From Strigamia acuminata (taxonomy: Eukaryota; Arthropoda; Chilopoda; Geophilomorpha; Linotaeniidae): 64,000 nt of DNA. The notes under the pieces are model-generated. The model searched no databases, was not told the DNA's origin, and saw only the letters and a program-made list of their open reading frames with translations. A program made the translations under genes and the position numbers. Below are positions 53,401 through 61,914 of this stretch, one piece after another (within the stretch, counting starts at the first letter, position 1; each line of letters begins with the position of its first letter). The DNA lies in contig OX442322.1 of assembly GCA_949358305.1 (NCBI GenBank), forward strand, positions 5,890,001 through 5,954,000, given 5' to 3'.

Positions 53401-54573
53401 ATAAAACGCCGTTTTTGGACGATCTTCCTCACACATTTCGACCTGATAGTAACCTTTGACAAGGTCAATGGACGTAAAATACTTTGCCGGACCAGTATTA
53501 TGCAATAAAAGGTCAATACTTGGCATCTGTATTACTTCGACTTCGGTGATGGCATTCAGCCACCGGTAGTCGATGCACATCCTATACGAGCCGTCAGGCT
53601 TCGCAACAATGACGGGATGACTTATGAAGGGCCCTTTGGCCTTTTCAATGAGTCCATCCTGTTCCAATTCTGCAGCTAGTTTGGTCATAATGGCTCTCTT
53701 GGCCGGGTTATACATTCTATACTGCATTTTGGGCAATGAATGCCCTTCTTTGAACTTAATACGATGTTGGGTCACGTTAGTGCACCCAACTTGATCACGA
53801 AATACATTCGGTATCGAGTTAACCACTTCGCGAAGTGCTAGTCTTTGTTCCGGAGTGCAGTCGCTCTCCTCAACTAATTTTTCATCCCAAGTCAACACAG
53901 GAGTGTCTGTTAACTCAATTGAGTTGAGAGTGGACGACAGTCCTAAATAATCGAAAGTAATTCGATTTAACGGGGCGAGGGCCAAATTGGCTTCTTCCGA
54001 CTCATAAGGGGCGGACCAATTAGGTTTATCTGCACAAGAGAACTCTTGTAAATGTGGATGCGGACTAATTTTCTGTCTGCGCATGAAATTGTGACCAAGT
54101 ATCAAGCCATAAACTCGTTTTGCCAAAACGATGAAATTCATTGGTGTAAATTCATCAGCCCATTGCACGCACAAAGTTATTTGTCCGACAGGCTTGTGTG
54201 CTACGCCTACAGCGTTAACCAACATGTTTCTGGGAGCCTCTTGCAAAAATTCCGGCAGAGCCTGAGTTTCAGACAAAAGTTGTTCTCCAATGTAACATTG
54301 AGATGCTCCTGTATCCATGAGCGCGTTGTAGGTGAGCCCACCAATTGTGATCTTCATTCGAGGATCATCTTTATTATTACCCAAAGTAATATTGTGCAAA
54401 TTATTACCACCTATGACTCTGTTGAGTCGGCGAAGTCTACAGAATTTCTTTGTGTAGCACTTGTGAGGAAATAATGTCAGATTTTTTAATTGTTCTGTCA
54501 TTTCTTGCAAGTTCTCATCTACTTCACCACTATGACTAGTGGCTATTTCAAGACAAGTTGTGTCTATATCCAT
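50443..54573 (-). CDS. pol: Gypsy-2 Pol polyprotein (protease, RT, RNase H, integrase)
   Basis: The first Met codon is at 54573, but the frame is open upstream to the gag stop, so Pol is most likely made as a Gag-Pol fusion by -1 frameshifting at 54648-54642. Domains: protease LMDTGAS (about residue 85), RT with YLDDVIVYS (about 433), RNase H with MTDASHEG (about 578), ESDAEAL and VADALSR (about 700), integrase zinc region ending CTHCAQYK, core with NMDLMGP (about 950), SDNGKQF (about 1008) and TERANR (about 1043), and a basic C-terminus with RRERRPNPKY. The second His of the integrase finger appears to be Gln (SGQAG). No stop or frameshift. All core catalytic residues are present, making this the best candidate for an active source in the window. 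Confidence 0.95.
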   Translation of the reverse strand: MDIDTTCLEIATSHSGEVDENLQEMTEQLKNLTLFPHKCYTKKFCRLRRLNRVIGGNNLHNITLGNNKDDPRMKITIGGLTYNALMDTGASQCYIGEQLLSETQALPEFLQEAPRNMLVNAVGVAHKPVGQITLCVQWADEFTPMNFIVLAKRVYGLILGHNFMRRQKISPHPHLQEFSCADKPNWSAPYESEEANLALAPLNRITFDYLGLSSTLNSIELTDTPVLTWDEKLVEESDCTPEQRLALREVVNSIPNVFRDQVGCTNVTQHRIKFKEGHSLPKMQYRMYNPAKRAIMTKLAAELEQDGLIEKAKGPFISHPVIVAKPDGSYRMCIDYRWLNAITEVEVIQMPSIDLLLHNTGPAKYFTSIDLVKGYYQVEMCEEDRPKTAFYTPNGPYQFVRMPFGLCNAPCTFQRLMEGILGSALQDYALVYLDDVIVYSDNWDDHLKHVRDVLERLNQANMTINKAKSRFGRTELKFLGHWIKPEGLFGDPDKISAIMKFPTPTCAKDIQRFHGMTNFFRKFVPNHGTIAAPYTRMMNEKTPFEWGDEQTEAFNKIKELLCGDNCLHKPDMTLPFVVMTDASHEGLGAVLCQDVDIFDEKKQKNISVPRPVAYASRVLRGAEKRYTTPELECLAVVWAIDRFKPYLEYGTFTLESDAEALKWLMRTPEPSGKFGRWALRIQCGNFKIVFRKGAANQVADALSRAPLTEEDIPLRDHVEPVEIKQYWPEWDGNPSVSLNRAPEKKEFLASIRSYFSENSKECSEEREGEEVQETLYSALTEVLKEVPPTRREIIDAQLLDTECKRIREYLLNDKVVGIPQSEIKEWKNKVKNYCLDKKEVDGDQMIIYFNPSFEEELNDSGNGFKAVVPSALVKRVLFACHGHPLSGQAGMSKTLEKTRLIYFWPGMSRSVRNYVKSCTHCAQYKPIQQKRHAAPYTPHNMTNPWECINMDLMGPKPAGRSQNQYIFVIIDNCTKFVEIKALTKATSANCVQELRSVTNRWGHPKKIVSDNGKQFVSDIYNEYCEMYNIRSSHTSTYHAQANPTERANRDIKTMLALYTDVHTQWPRYLDEFAFAMRNNVSAATGSSPMLLNTGRIVTLPFDPRIIKHANPFDKENPKKYVRVLLDVLRRSHQEMHRRIQLNFERHRKIHEQKFVITEFEVGDLVWKQTHILSCADKNISAGFAEKRDGPWEITKVLPGGAYKLRKLSDGSIEKSVNIKALYPYTPSHPIETWKVGQKSASYSPQENPKWMDESNQLPDAEEMELIPETSSEIPMELSDSTSVQIDKSAPIKSKHRHRQRLTATEKKAALKRGETPKKPPRKLRKPQPVVPRTSLRPRRERRPNPKYADENFVRNITAVFKKPYQQRGKASKFCWN

Positions 54574-54607
54574 AAATAAAATCTTCGATGTAGCATTAGC
54601 TACTTCT

Positions 54608-54648
54608 GGGGGATGGAATAAACCTTCGTCCCCCGGATCTAGTTTTTT
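54608..54648 (-). promoter_or_regulatory. Programmed -1 frameshift signal between gag and pol of Gypsy-2
   Basis: The minus strand reads A AAA AAC (54648-54642) in the gag frame right before the gag TAG (54641-54639). Seven bases after it, GGGGGA (54634-54629) can pair with TCCCCC (54613-54608) around a 15-nt loop. Shifting -1 at the heptamer enters the open pol frame. Heptamer, spacer and stem match the retroviral frameshift layout. Confidence 0.85.
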
Positions 54649-56888
54649 GAACTAGTAGCACTTGAATCTGTCGATTCGGGCTTGATCAAAGTTTTGACCA
54701 TTTCTGCCAACGAGTTGGTCAGCGAAGTTTGTAACTTATTTTCAAAAGTATTTAATTTCGCATCAAGTTTAGCATCTAGTGTTGCATCCAACACTTCTTG
54801 AGTTATCCACCTATTATTAGGTCGTTTAGAAGTCGGATCCACAGTCGGGGAATCCGGAGTACCACGTTTTTGTAACTCTTCAGAGTTGAAATTTGTGCGT
54901 GGTTTTGGATTTGTACATTCCCGACGCACATGTCCGGGCTGTTTACAGTTATAACAGACTATTTGACCACGTCTGGTCTGATCTACTACTCCATTTATTA
55001 AATAAACGGCCTCACACTCCTCAGGTAACTCTTCATCACAAATATTAAGTTGTTCTTGTGAATCCAAAGTTAAAGATTTAGCATTTGTCTTCAACTGAGG
55101 ACGAGTGTCTGTTTTCCGAGGTGGGAAATCAACTGGATTGGAATTATTTTCCTTTACTCCATTAGCTGTACGACTGTACAGACCTTTATTTTTCGTTATA
55201 ACGGTATAAATCTCTGTCAGAGGTAAATCCGCTATGCCTTGCGTATGCAAAAGCAAATCGTTAGCAGGAGTTACACTCCCGATAAAAAGACATCCAGCCC
55301 CTTTTGCATCAAGACTGTCTTGCAATATCCATAACTGGTAATATTTGTGCATAAAGTCGTAAAGACTTTCTGTTTCCAGTTGTCTTAATTTCGTTAATTG
55401 ATTCGTCCGCTCTTGTCGAGTGGCTACAAACCTTTCTTTGAACGCCTGTTCAAATACTTCCCAAGATATGAAATCTCCTCTCCTTTCATGGAACCAACCA
55501 TGTGCTTGCTCGGTTAGATAACCAGCAACGCCTTTAACAAGCATGTCATCGAGTGACATGTTTCGCAGGAAAGCGACATTTTTTACAATGGTGAGAAAAC
55601 GTTCGCTTTCTTCTGCTTTTCCGGAGAATACAGGAATATCTGGGGGCTTCAAACTGTTAGTTTGAGGGACAATGGCAGAACTTTTTCCAGCCTGCATTAA
55701 TTTATGCATGGTTGTGGCAATTGACGCGAGGTCATCAGCCGTCATTCCAAAGCTGCTTGGAGGACGTGAATGGTCATTCGACGATCCACCAGTGTTTGAT
55801 TGACTCGAGTTATTTTGACTTGAGCCACCATTGTTGGGGTTGAAATTATTCGACCCTCCTTGATTTGGTCTACTGTGGTTACCAAAATTCGAATGGTTAT
55901 TCGAATTACCTTGGTTCCCATAATTCGAATGATTATTAGAATTACTCCGATTGTTAAAGTTCGGACGGTTGTTCGAGCTTCCTGGGCCACCAAAATTCGG
56001 ACGATTGTTCGAATTGCTTGGTGTACCGTGATTCAAATAATTATTGGAATCTCCTTGCGTCTCCGGATTAGAAGGATTATTTAAATCATTCATATCAACT
56101 GGGTTATTCGAGTTCGGAGGAACTGGGTGACCCCTTTGCATGTTAGGTGCTGGACTAGAATTGTTTGCAAATCTAGAATTTGGGTCAAAACGGCGGTTTG
56201 GACCTCTTGTCGCACCTAAATTTGGGTTCAAATTTCCAGCGAGATTCGGACAACTATTTGACCCGTTTGGAAAACTTGGATTAGGGTTGGCCATATTAGG
56301 CGGACCCAAATTCGCTCTGTTGAACGTATTCTCAAAGTTCTCTGGATTTGTAAATCCTCTTTGTTGGTTGCGAGCGAAGTTATTCGCTCGTAATCGTTGT
56401 TGGAAAGCACGATTAAAATCTCCTGGTGTCAAATTCGACTGATCTTGACGAGGAGGTTGTGCATTTTTATTTCTATATCTAGAAATAGGCGTTGAAGGAG
56501 TGGGACTAAAATTATTTAATCTTTGGCTGGTTGGGGAATTAGGATGCTCCGACGTAGCACGACGTGCGTGCACGAAATCTAATACTTCGGTCAACGATCT
56601 AAATTGGTTTGGGTTCAAACCGTGATCCTGACAAAATAATAGACCGCCTCGGCCTAAATGAGAACCTTCAGGAATGCATTCCTCTTCTCCAGGCGGAGTG
56701 GGTTCACGTGGAATCCTATTTTCACCAGATGGTCCGGCTGTTTCATTTGAAACGCCATTGTAGACCGCGTGGTTTCCCACTTCTTCCATTCCAGTAGGAA
56801 CAGGTACAAACCCGGATAGATTCATTCCACCGGTCAAACAAGTTCTTTCCTTACCACTTGTGTTCATGTGATGCTGGTTATTAGTCAT
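54639..56888 (-). CDS. gag: Gypsy-2 Gag with Asn-rich repeats and a CCHC knuckle
   Basis: 749 codons from the ATG at 56888. The N-terminal 370 residues are Asn/Ser/Gly/Gln/Pro-rich, with tandem units of the SNNHSNFGN type, a prion-like composition. A Ty3/gypsy capsid domain follows (about 400-570: IPVFSGKAEESERFL, AHGWFHERRGDFISW, FKERFVATRQ). One CCHC zinc knuckle, CYNCKQPGHVRREC, lies at about 645-658. The last codons hold the -1 slippery site. Very similar in plan and sequence to the Gypsy-3 Gag. Role: capsid and RNA packaging of the retrotransposon particle. Confidence 0.94.
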   Translation of the reverse strand: MTNNQHHMNTSGKERTCLTGGMNLSGFVPVPTGMEEVGNHAVYNGVSNETAGPSGENRIPREPTPPGEEECIPEGSHLGRGGLLFCQDHGLNPNQFRSLTEVLDFVHARRATSEHPNSPTSQRLNNFSPTPSTPISRYRNKNAQPPRQDQSNLTPGDFNRAFQQRLRANNFARNQQRGFTNPENFENTFNRANLGPPNMANPNPSFPNGSNSCPNLAGNLNPNLGATRGPNRRFDPNSRFANNSSPAPNMQRGHPVPPNSNNPVDMNDLNNPSNPETQGDSNNYLNHGTPSNSNNRPNFGGPGSSNNRPNFNNRSNSNNHSNYGNQGNSNNHSNFGNHSRPNQGGSNNFNPNNGGSSQNNSSQSNTGGSSNDHSRPPSSFGMTADDLASIATTMHKLMQAGKSSAIVPQTNSLKPPDIPVFSGKAEESERFLTIVKNVAFLRNMSLDDMLVKGVAGYLTEQAHGWFHERRGDFISWEVFEQAFKERFVATRQERTNQLTKLRQLETESLYDFMHKYYQLWILQDSLDAKGAGCLFIGSVTPANDLLLHTQGIADLPLTEIYTVITKNKGLYSRTANGVKENNSNPVDFPPRKTDTRPQLKTNAKSLTLDSQEQLNICDEELPEECEAVYLINGVVDQTRRGQIVCYNCKQPGHVRRECTNPKPRTNFNSEELQKRGTPDSPTVDPTSKRPNNRWITQEVLDATLDAKLDAKLNTFENKLQTSLTNSLAEMVKTLIKPESTDSSATSSKN
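55845..56060 (-). repeat. Degenerate tandem repeat in Gypsy-2 gag (Asn-rich)
   Basis: About 27-36 bp units of the form AATTCGAATGGTTATTCGAATT repeat imperfectly on the plus strand and encode SNNHSN(F/Y)GN(Q/H) blocks; the same repeat occurs in Gypsy-3 at 63530-63730. Confidence 0.75.
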
Positions 56889-57298
56889 AACTAAACTTAA
56901 AACTAAGAAAATTTCCTAAGTCTGAGAGATAACGATGAAGTTGCAAACGTTCAGGAGGATCGCAAACGAAGCAGTGGTCACACTAGTTCGAAAGGAAGTA
57001 TGGGTACTTCAATACACCCCTCTGATTTGTCAAGTATCAATGCTAGTCTCGCGAGAGTCCAATCTCGTCCGAGATTGGTGGAAATCACCAAGTTCGTGGA
57101 ACCGTAATCTTGACAGATTCCAGTGTTATGACGTAGTCACAAACAATACGAATACTTTTCAAAGTACTCTAAAATATTATCAAATTTATTTAATAAAAAT
57201 GAATGATCACCTTTATAGAATTTTTAAAGTTTTTAAAACTCGTAATTTCAAAAGACGTGCCGATTCGTTTGAATCGACGGCTTTTCTGCACAACACGG

Positions 57299-57311
57299 GT
57301 TGCTAGGCAAC
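57299..57311 (-). promoter_or_regulatory. X-box-like palindrome in Gypsy-2 leader
   Basis: GTTGCTAGGCAAC is a 5-bp inverted repeat with the spacing of RFX X-box sites; conserved in Gypsy-3 at 62235-62247. Confidence 0.4.
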
Positions 57312-57633
57312 ACAACAGCGAGAATCCTTCTTCGCTGAAATCCGAATGGTATTCCATTCATAAAATTCGATTTCAATGGCTTGAGATCACGATTTTCAAC
57401 CAACATTTTAATGTAGATCAAGTCTGTAAAATAAGGTAAACCATTTTGAAATAAAATATAAATTTTAATTCCTTCGGAAATGTCAATTTTTTCTTTTATT
57501 TATTTAGACAAATAAATTTAGGTTTAACTTGAAGTCTCAAGCAAAATTACTTATTTAAAACATTCCAAAAATAAAGCGATTGTCAAATTGATAGAATTCT
57601 TTAAGAATTCCGTCAAAGTCGAACTTTTCAAAA

Positions 57634-57763
57634 TTAGGCCCGACCGCGTGGTTTTGTCCGATTGTCGATGACAAAATGACGTTACCCGGGCGGAACCAAC
57701 TTCAACAAGTTCGGGCAAGACTCCCATTCTCGGGGTTGGGCCTTTAGGCCTGACCACGCGGTA
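57634..57763 (-). repeat. Paired 19-bp leader motif, Gypsy-2
   Basis: Two direct copies of ACC(A/G)CGYGGT(C)(R)GGCCTAA on the minus strand (57763-57745 and 57652-57634), also paired in Gypsy-3. Confidence 0.7.
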
Positions 57764-57993
57764 GAAATTATTATTTTGTTAAAACGTATAATTTCCACGG
57801 CGGAGAATAAAGAACAAAGTGAGTTACACTTATTATCTTTTCAACAAAATTTAAGACAAAAATAAAATATATTAAACACTTATAAATCTCAAACGAAATT
57901 TATTTTTCACACAAAAATCACCATAAACGTTACACTACTCGAATTCATCATAGACATGCAAAACTTCAAATTTTATTTAAAATTTGGCAGCCT

Positions 57994-58011
57994 ATCTCGG
58001 TAGAACCTCCA
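57994..58011 (-). other. Primer-binding site of Gypsy-2 (tRNA-Gln-like)
   Basis: Minus-strand TGGAGGTTCTACCGAGAT, two bases after the LTR, begins TGG and is complementary to a tRNA 3' end of the tRNA-Gln type (CTCGGTAGAACCTCCA). Identical in Gypsy-3. Confidence 0.75.
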
Positions 58012-58471
58012 CTTGTGACGATTCTACTTTTGGGCTAATTTATTAGTCCTTTGAGATAGATAATTCGGTTTATACAAGACGTTGCTAAGTTTAGCAACAA
58101 CCTAACCGGGATAAGCTACGGAAGTCTTTACAAACATGAATATGTGGACAAGTAGAAATAACTTACAGTTTTAGTGTGACATGACATATTTATTACTAAA
58201 TACTAACAACAAAAGATGGGTTCTTGACGCGTGTAAACGGGCGGCATCAACTGGTTGAGGATCCGGGCGAAGCCAAAGGGATACGGCTGACTTGCGGCAT
58301 CGTCACAAATATCGCTACGGAGACGTATTTGGTCCGCAGCTCGAGTATCTAATAATGCGAAGAGTCCTTCGCATAAGTAGGAATATTCAGCAGAATATTC
58401 CATGTTCCAAATGAATAAAAGTAAAGTAATTAGTGGAATACAACAAATGAATTGTTGTATAAATATTAATT

Positions 58472-58960
58472 GGGCGGGGACCGTCACGACAATTGAGAGA
58501 ACGTCGCGGGAGTTGTTGAGACTCCATCCGCCCGCATGCCTTACGACGACAAGATCTCGTGATCAGGCGCCGAGTATTTAATTGTGTGCTTTAACTCGCT
58601 ATCGGTGGTACCAACCACCAGGTAAACATTTCTATGGACTTACCGGGTATAAAAGATATTGCCAATACAGGATTACCAATGCCCGAGTAATTCGTTTAAC
58701 ACGATATATTTTATATATCATTCACGGGTTACTAACCCGGAGGGTACGATGGGGCGGGGACTGTCACGACGGTCGAGAGAACCATCGCGGGAGGATTTGA
58801 CTCATCCATCCGCCAGCATGCCTTACGATGACGGGATCCATTGATCGAGCACCGGGTAAAATATTATTTGGCCACTGCCGTTGGATTACCATTATCCAGG
58901 TAGTTATTTATCGCAACATCTTGAAGATATTACTCACGGGCTACCAACCCGGCGTGTTAC
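58472..58960 (-). repeat. Tandemly duplicated block in Gypsy-2 LTR
   Basis: Two diverged copies share the series GGGCGGGGACYGTCACGAC, GAGAGAAC, CGCGGGAG, CCATCCGCC, GCATGCCTTACGAYGAC and then a CGGG...CCCG hairpin. Gypsy-3 has one full and one partial copy, and its LTR is about 190 bp shorter. Confidence 0.7.
58603..58620 (-). promoter_or_regulatory. TGGT-loop hairpin in Gypsy-2 LTR
   Basis: On the minus strand GGTGGT and ACCACC pair around TGGT; the homologous hairpin in Gypsy-3 (60933-60950) has a G-C pair replaced by A-T. Confidence 0.55.
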
Positions 58961-59389
58961 CTGTGCATTAGGCCTTTACCGACTTTTAACGAGCGGAAGG
59001 ACCAATCGTAGAAAGACGGGAACCTGCGAGGGCTGTTTACAACAACCATCCTGCAGCGGACTGAGGCCAGTTAGCTGAGGGACCTACTTTCATTTAGCAA
59101 GGTCGTACGGTATACGACCGTTATATTAAGCCACCGTACGAAATCCTACTGTCCCGTAGAACAGCTGGCTAACGTTACGGGGCCATTTCATGCGAATGCA
59201 TGTCTATTACCGGAGTTAGCCTTCCCGAAAAGGCCCTACAACAACAATAACAATAGTAATGAATACCGATTGTGGAGAGCTGAGGTGGCCTGATGTGTCG
59301 ATAAGAAAGTGAAATCAAACGATAACAACAATTCAATTACAGACATTTACAGTTATCAAGCCAGGGGATTGAGAGGTGAGAAACTGATG

Positions 59390-59397
59390 CTTATATA
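59390..59397 (-). promoter_or_regulatory. TATA box of Gypsy-2 5' LTR
   Basis: Minus-strand TATATAAG, about 350 bp from the LTR start; the Gypsy-3 LTR has it at the equivalent place. Confidence 0.65.
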
Positions 59398-59749
59398 GTT
59401 CTGTAGAACTACTAGATTGGCGACAGCCAATCAGCGTACGAATCAACGGATTCGTGGGTCACTAGTCCGGACCTAATATATGACTATGTCCAGATGGGCC
59501 CAGTTGGGGTCCGAAAGGGTCCGATTGGTTCCCTTCGACAGGTAAGTAATGTGGATATTGTTTCGATAGAATCAACATCATCAAGTAATTAATACTTAAT
59601 TCATATTGAATAAAATAGTTATATTTTATTCACCGTGTCCAAGTAATAGTTTATTACGCTTTTTGTTTCATCGAGTTTGAATTACGCGCGTTTGTTAAAC
59701 AGCGCCATCTATTGTGAACATTGATAAATACTGATTTGTAATCATCACA

Positions 59750-59753
59750 ACGT
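59750..59753. repeat. Target-site duplication ACGT, right (Gypsy-2)
   Basis: Copy of 41413-41416. Confidence 0.9.
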
Positions 59754-59984
59754 TGCTTGTCTGCATGTTGAAGTGGAGTTACATCCAAGCCGACGTGAAG
59801 TGTGCTTATCTCTATGCAAAGTTACACAAAACCGTTTACATGCGCCAGCCAAAGGGTTTTGTTTGCCAAGGCAAGGAAAACTATGTCTGTAAACTCCTCC
59901 GTGCAATTTACGGCTTGCACCAGTCAGGACGTGAATGGGGAATTGAATTGGAGGACACTTTGCTTGGACTCGGACTGCAACACG
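59754..59984 (+). pseudogene. Copia-B RT, middle segment
   Basis: Continues the Copia-B RVT_2 domain in frame (LKWSYIQADVKCAYLYAKL, AIYGLHQSGREWG, LGLGLQHV) and aligns with the same part of Copia-C. Cut at CACG by Gypsy-3 before the YVDD motif; the remainder lies outside the window. Confidence 0.92.
59981..59984. repeat. Left target-site flank CACG of Gypsy-3
   Basis: The four bases before TGTGACGG; the right copy is beyond the window so the duplication cannot be confirmed. Confidence 0.6.
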
Positions 59985-60318
59985 TGTGACGGTTATAAAA
60001 CCGTATTATCCAATGTTCACACTAGGTGGCGCTGTTTATCTAACGCGCGCAGTTTAAACTCGATAAAGTTGCGAGATATATTAAATAGTTAATATAATAT
60101 GGCGAATAAAATATACAGTATTTTATTAAACCTGATTAAGTATTATTTACTTGAGATATTGATTCTGTCGAATCAATATCCTGTTGTACTTACCTTTTTG
60201 AAGAGAACCAATTGGACTCTTCTGGACCCAGTTCAATATTAGGTCCGGACTTGTGATCCACGAATCCATGGATTCTGACGTCTGATTGGCTGTCGCTAAT
60301 CTGATTGTTCTCTCGAAC

Positions 60319-60326
60319 TATATAAG
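60319..60326 (+). promoter_or_regulatory. TATA box of Gypsy-3 LTR
   Basis: TATATAAG, about 335 bp into the LTR, aligned with the Gypsy-2 TATA. Confidence 0.65.
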
Positions 60327-60932
60327 CTCTGGTTTTCCACCAGACCTGCGGCTTGTTTTCTGTATGTTTGTATGTATTGTTGGTTATCGTTTGATTTCTC
60401 TCTTTCTTATCGACACATCGGGCCCCCTCGTTGTCTTAGTCAATATGTATTCAATACTATTGTGCTATTCTTCGTTGTAGCGTCATTTCGGGAAGACTAA
60501 CTCCGGTAACCAAATAGTCCCGTAGCGCTAGCCAGCTGTTCTAAGGAGCAGTAGGATTTCGTACGGTGACATAGTATATCGTCCATGCACGGGATTGATT
60601 AACACCGTTAAACAAATATCAAATTATATGATCGGTGATAGTCGCATCTATTTGCGAGATTCTCCGATCATAGGTCAGATGCTCTGCCAGAGCACATATA
60701 CGGGAAGTCAAACCCGTCAAACAAATGCGGGCAAACTATTTTCCCAGGGTTCCGATGCAGTGCATTGGCCCTTCCGTTAAGTGGGCAAGACTTGTCCGAG
60801 GTCGGTAAAAGCCTTATTCACAGGCGACGCACCGGGTTGGTGGCCCGTGAGCAATTGCATTCATACCTTGCGCTAAACAAACACTCGGGTATTGGTAATG
60901 CCGATCTGGTAGTCCCCCAGGAACTGTTTACC

Positions 60933-60950
60933 CAGTGGTTGGTACCACTG
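60933..60950 (+). promoter_or_regulatory. TGGT-loop hairpin in Gypsy-3 LTR
   Basis: CAGTGGT and ACCACTG form a perfect 7-bp stem around TGGT. Confidence 0.55.
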
Positions 60951-61534
60951 AAAGCGACTCGTCGCAGAAAACAAATACCCGGCGCCTGATCACGAGATCT
61001 TGTCGTCGTAAGGCATGCTGGCGGATGGAGTCTCAACAACTCCCGCGATGGTCCCCTCGACTGTCGTGACTGTCCCCGCCCATAGAATAACAATATAACA
61101 ATTCATTTGTTATATTACACTAATATTGTTTTGTTGAATTGAATATGGAATATTCTAATGAATATTCCCGAACGAATACGAAGGACTCTTCGTATTAATA
61201 GATATCCGAGCTGCGGGACCGAATACGTCTCCGTAGCGCTAACTGTGACGATGCCGCAAAGTCAGCCGCACCACTCGAACAGCATCGCCCGGAACCTCAA
61301 CCAGTGTAGCCGCCGTTACACTTATCCAGAACCCCAACTCCAGTTGTAATGTTAATAAACATGTAATTATATCACACAAAATCGTAAGTTGTTATATTTG
61401 ATCACATATTCACGTTGTACAGACTTCCGTAGCTTATCTCGGTTAGGTTATTTCTAGTTGTAGAAATGTCTTGTCTAAACCGATTTATCTCTTGTAATGG
61501 CTAATTATTCAGCCAAAAGTAGAATCGTCACAAG

Positions 61535-61552
61535 TGGAGGTTCTACCGAGAT
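61535..61552 (+). other. Primer-binding site of Gypsy-3 (tRNA-Gln-like)
   Basis: TGGAGGTTCTACCGAGAT, two bases after the LTR; same as in Gypsy-2. Confidence 0.75.
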
Positions 61553-61784
61553 AGGTTGCCAAATTCTACGTGAATTTAGGAATTGTACGCGTGCTTATGA
61601 GAATCCGAATGGTGTAACTTTTACGGTGATTTTTGTGTGTAAAATAAGTTTCGAACGAAATTTATATTCGTGTCTAATATATTTTATTCTGTTTTAAGCT
61701 TTTACAAGATAATAAATGTAATTCATTTGCATTTCCGATTTTCCGCCGAAGAAATTGTATGTTTTAACAAACTAATAATTTCCC

Positions 61785-61914
61785 ACCGCGTGGTCAGGCC
61801 TAATGATCAAACCACGAGAATTGGAAAATCTTGCCCGAAGTTGTCGTTGTTACGTCCGCCCGTGATACGTCGATTCGCCGTCGTCGATTCGAGAAACCAC
61901 GTGGTTGGGCCTAA
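61785..61914 (+). repeat. Paired 19-bp leader motif, Gypsy-3
   Basis: ACCGCGTGGTCAGGCCTAA and ACCACGTGGTTGGGCCTAA, 111 bases apart; the Gypsy-2 pair has the same 111-base spacing. Confidence 0.7.

Larger units (their letters stand above)
56889..57993 (-). other. Gypsy-2 leader
   Basis: Between primer site and gag, no gene. Conserved with the Gypsy-3 leader are two copies of a CCRCGTGGTYRGGCCTAA motif (57634-57652, 57745-57763) and a GTTGCTAGGCAAC palindrome (57299-57311). Confidence 0.65.
41417..59749 (-). mobile_element. Gypsy-2: Ty3/gypsy element with gag, pol and a third ORF; contains Copia-C
   Basis: Minus strand: 5' LTR (59749-58014), primer site, leader, gag (56888-54639), a -1 frameshift site, pol (54573-50443), ORF3 (49390-47873) and the remnant of the 3' LTR (42214-41417). 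Copia-C and a deletion interrupt the 3' LTR region. ACGT duplications flank the whole. The comparable LTR parts (41417-42214 and 58014-58811) are the same length and differ at about eight positions, so insertion was recent. Confidence 0.9.
58014..59749 (-). repeat. 5' LTR of Gypsy-2 (1736 bp, minus)
   Basis: Minus-strand TGTGATG...CGTCACA. TATATAAG lies at 59397-59390 and minus-strand AATAAA signals lie near 58190 and 58036, implying an R region of more than 1 kb. Within R there are hairpins with a TTGGTA-type loop (for example 58603-58620) and a duplicated block of about 280 bp (58472-58750 and 58751-58960). Confidence 0.92.
37140..59984 (+). mobile_element. Copia-B: copia element interrupted by Gypsy-2 and Gypsy-3
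   Basis: 5' LTR at 37140-37444, primer site, leader and gag-pol from 38227. The coding frame is cut at 41416 by Gypsy-2, resumes at 59754 and is cut again at 59984 by Gypsy-3; the remaining 3' part is past the window. It inserted into the CopiaII-2 pol. It is the more divergent member of the A/B/C family. Confidence 0.9.
59985..61532 (+). repeat. 5' LTR of Gypsy-3 (1548 bp)
   Basis: TGTGACGG...CGTCACA. TATATAAG at 60319-60326 and AATAAA at 61354-61359 bound an R region of about 1 kb with a series of short hairpins. An antisense splice-donor sequence (minus AAGGTAAGT near 60190) is shared with the Gypsy-2 LTR (near 59540). Confidence 0.88.
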
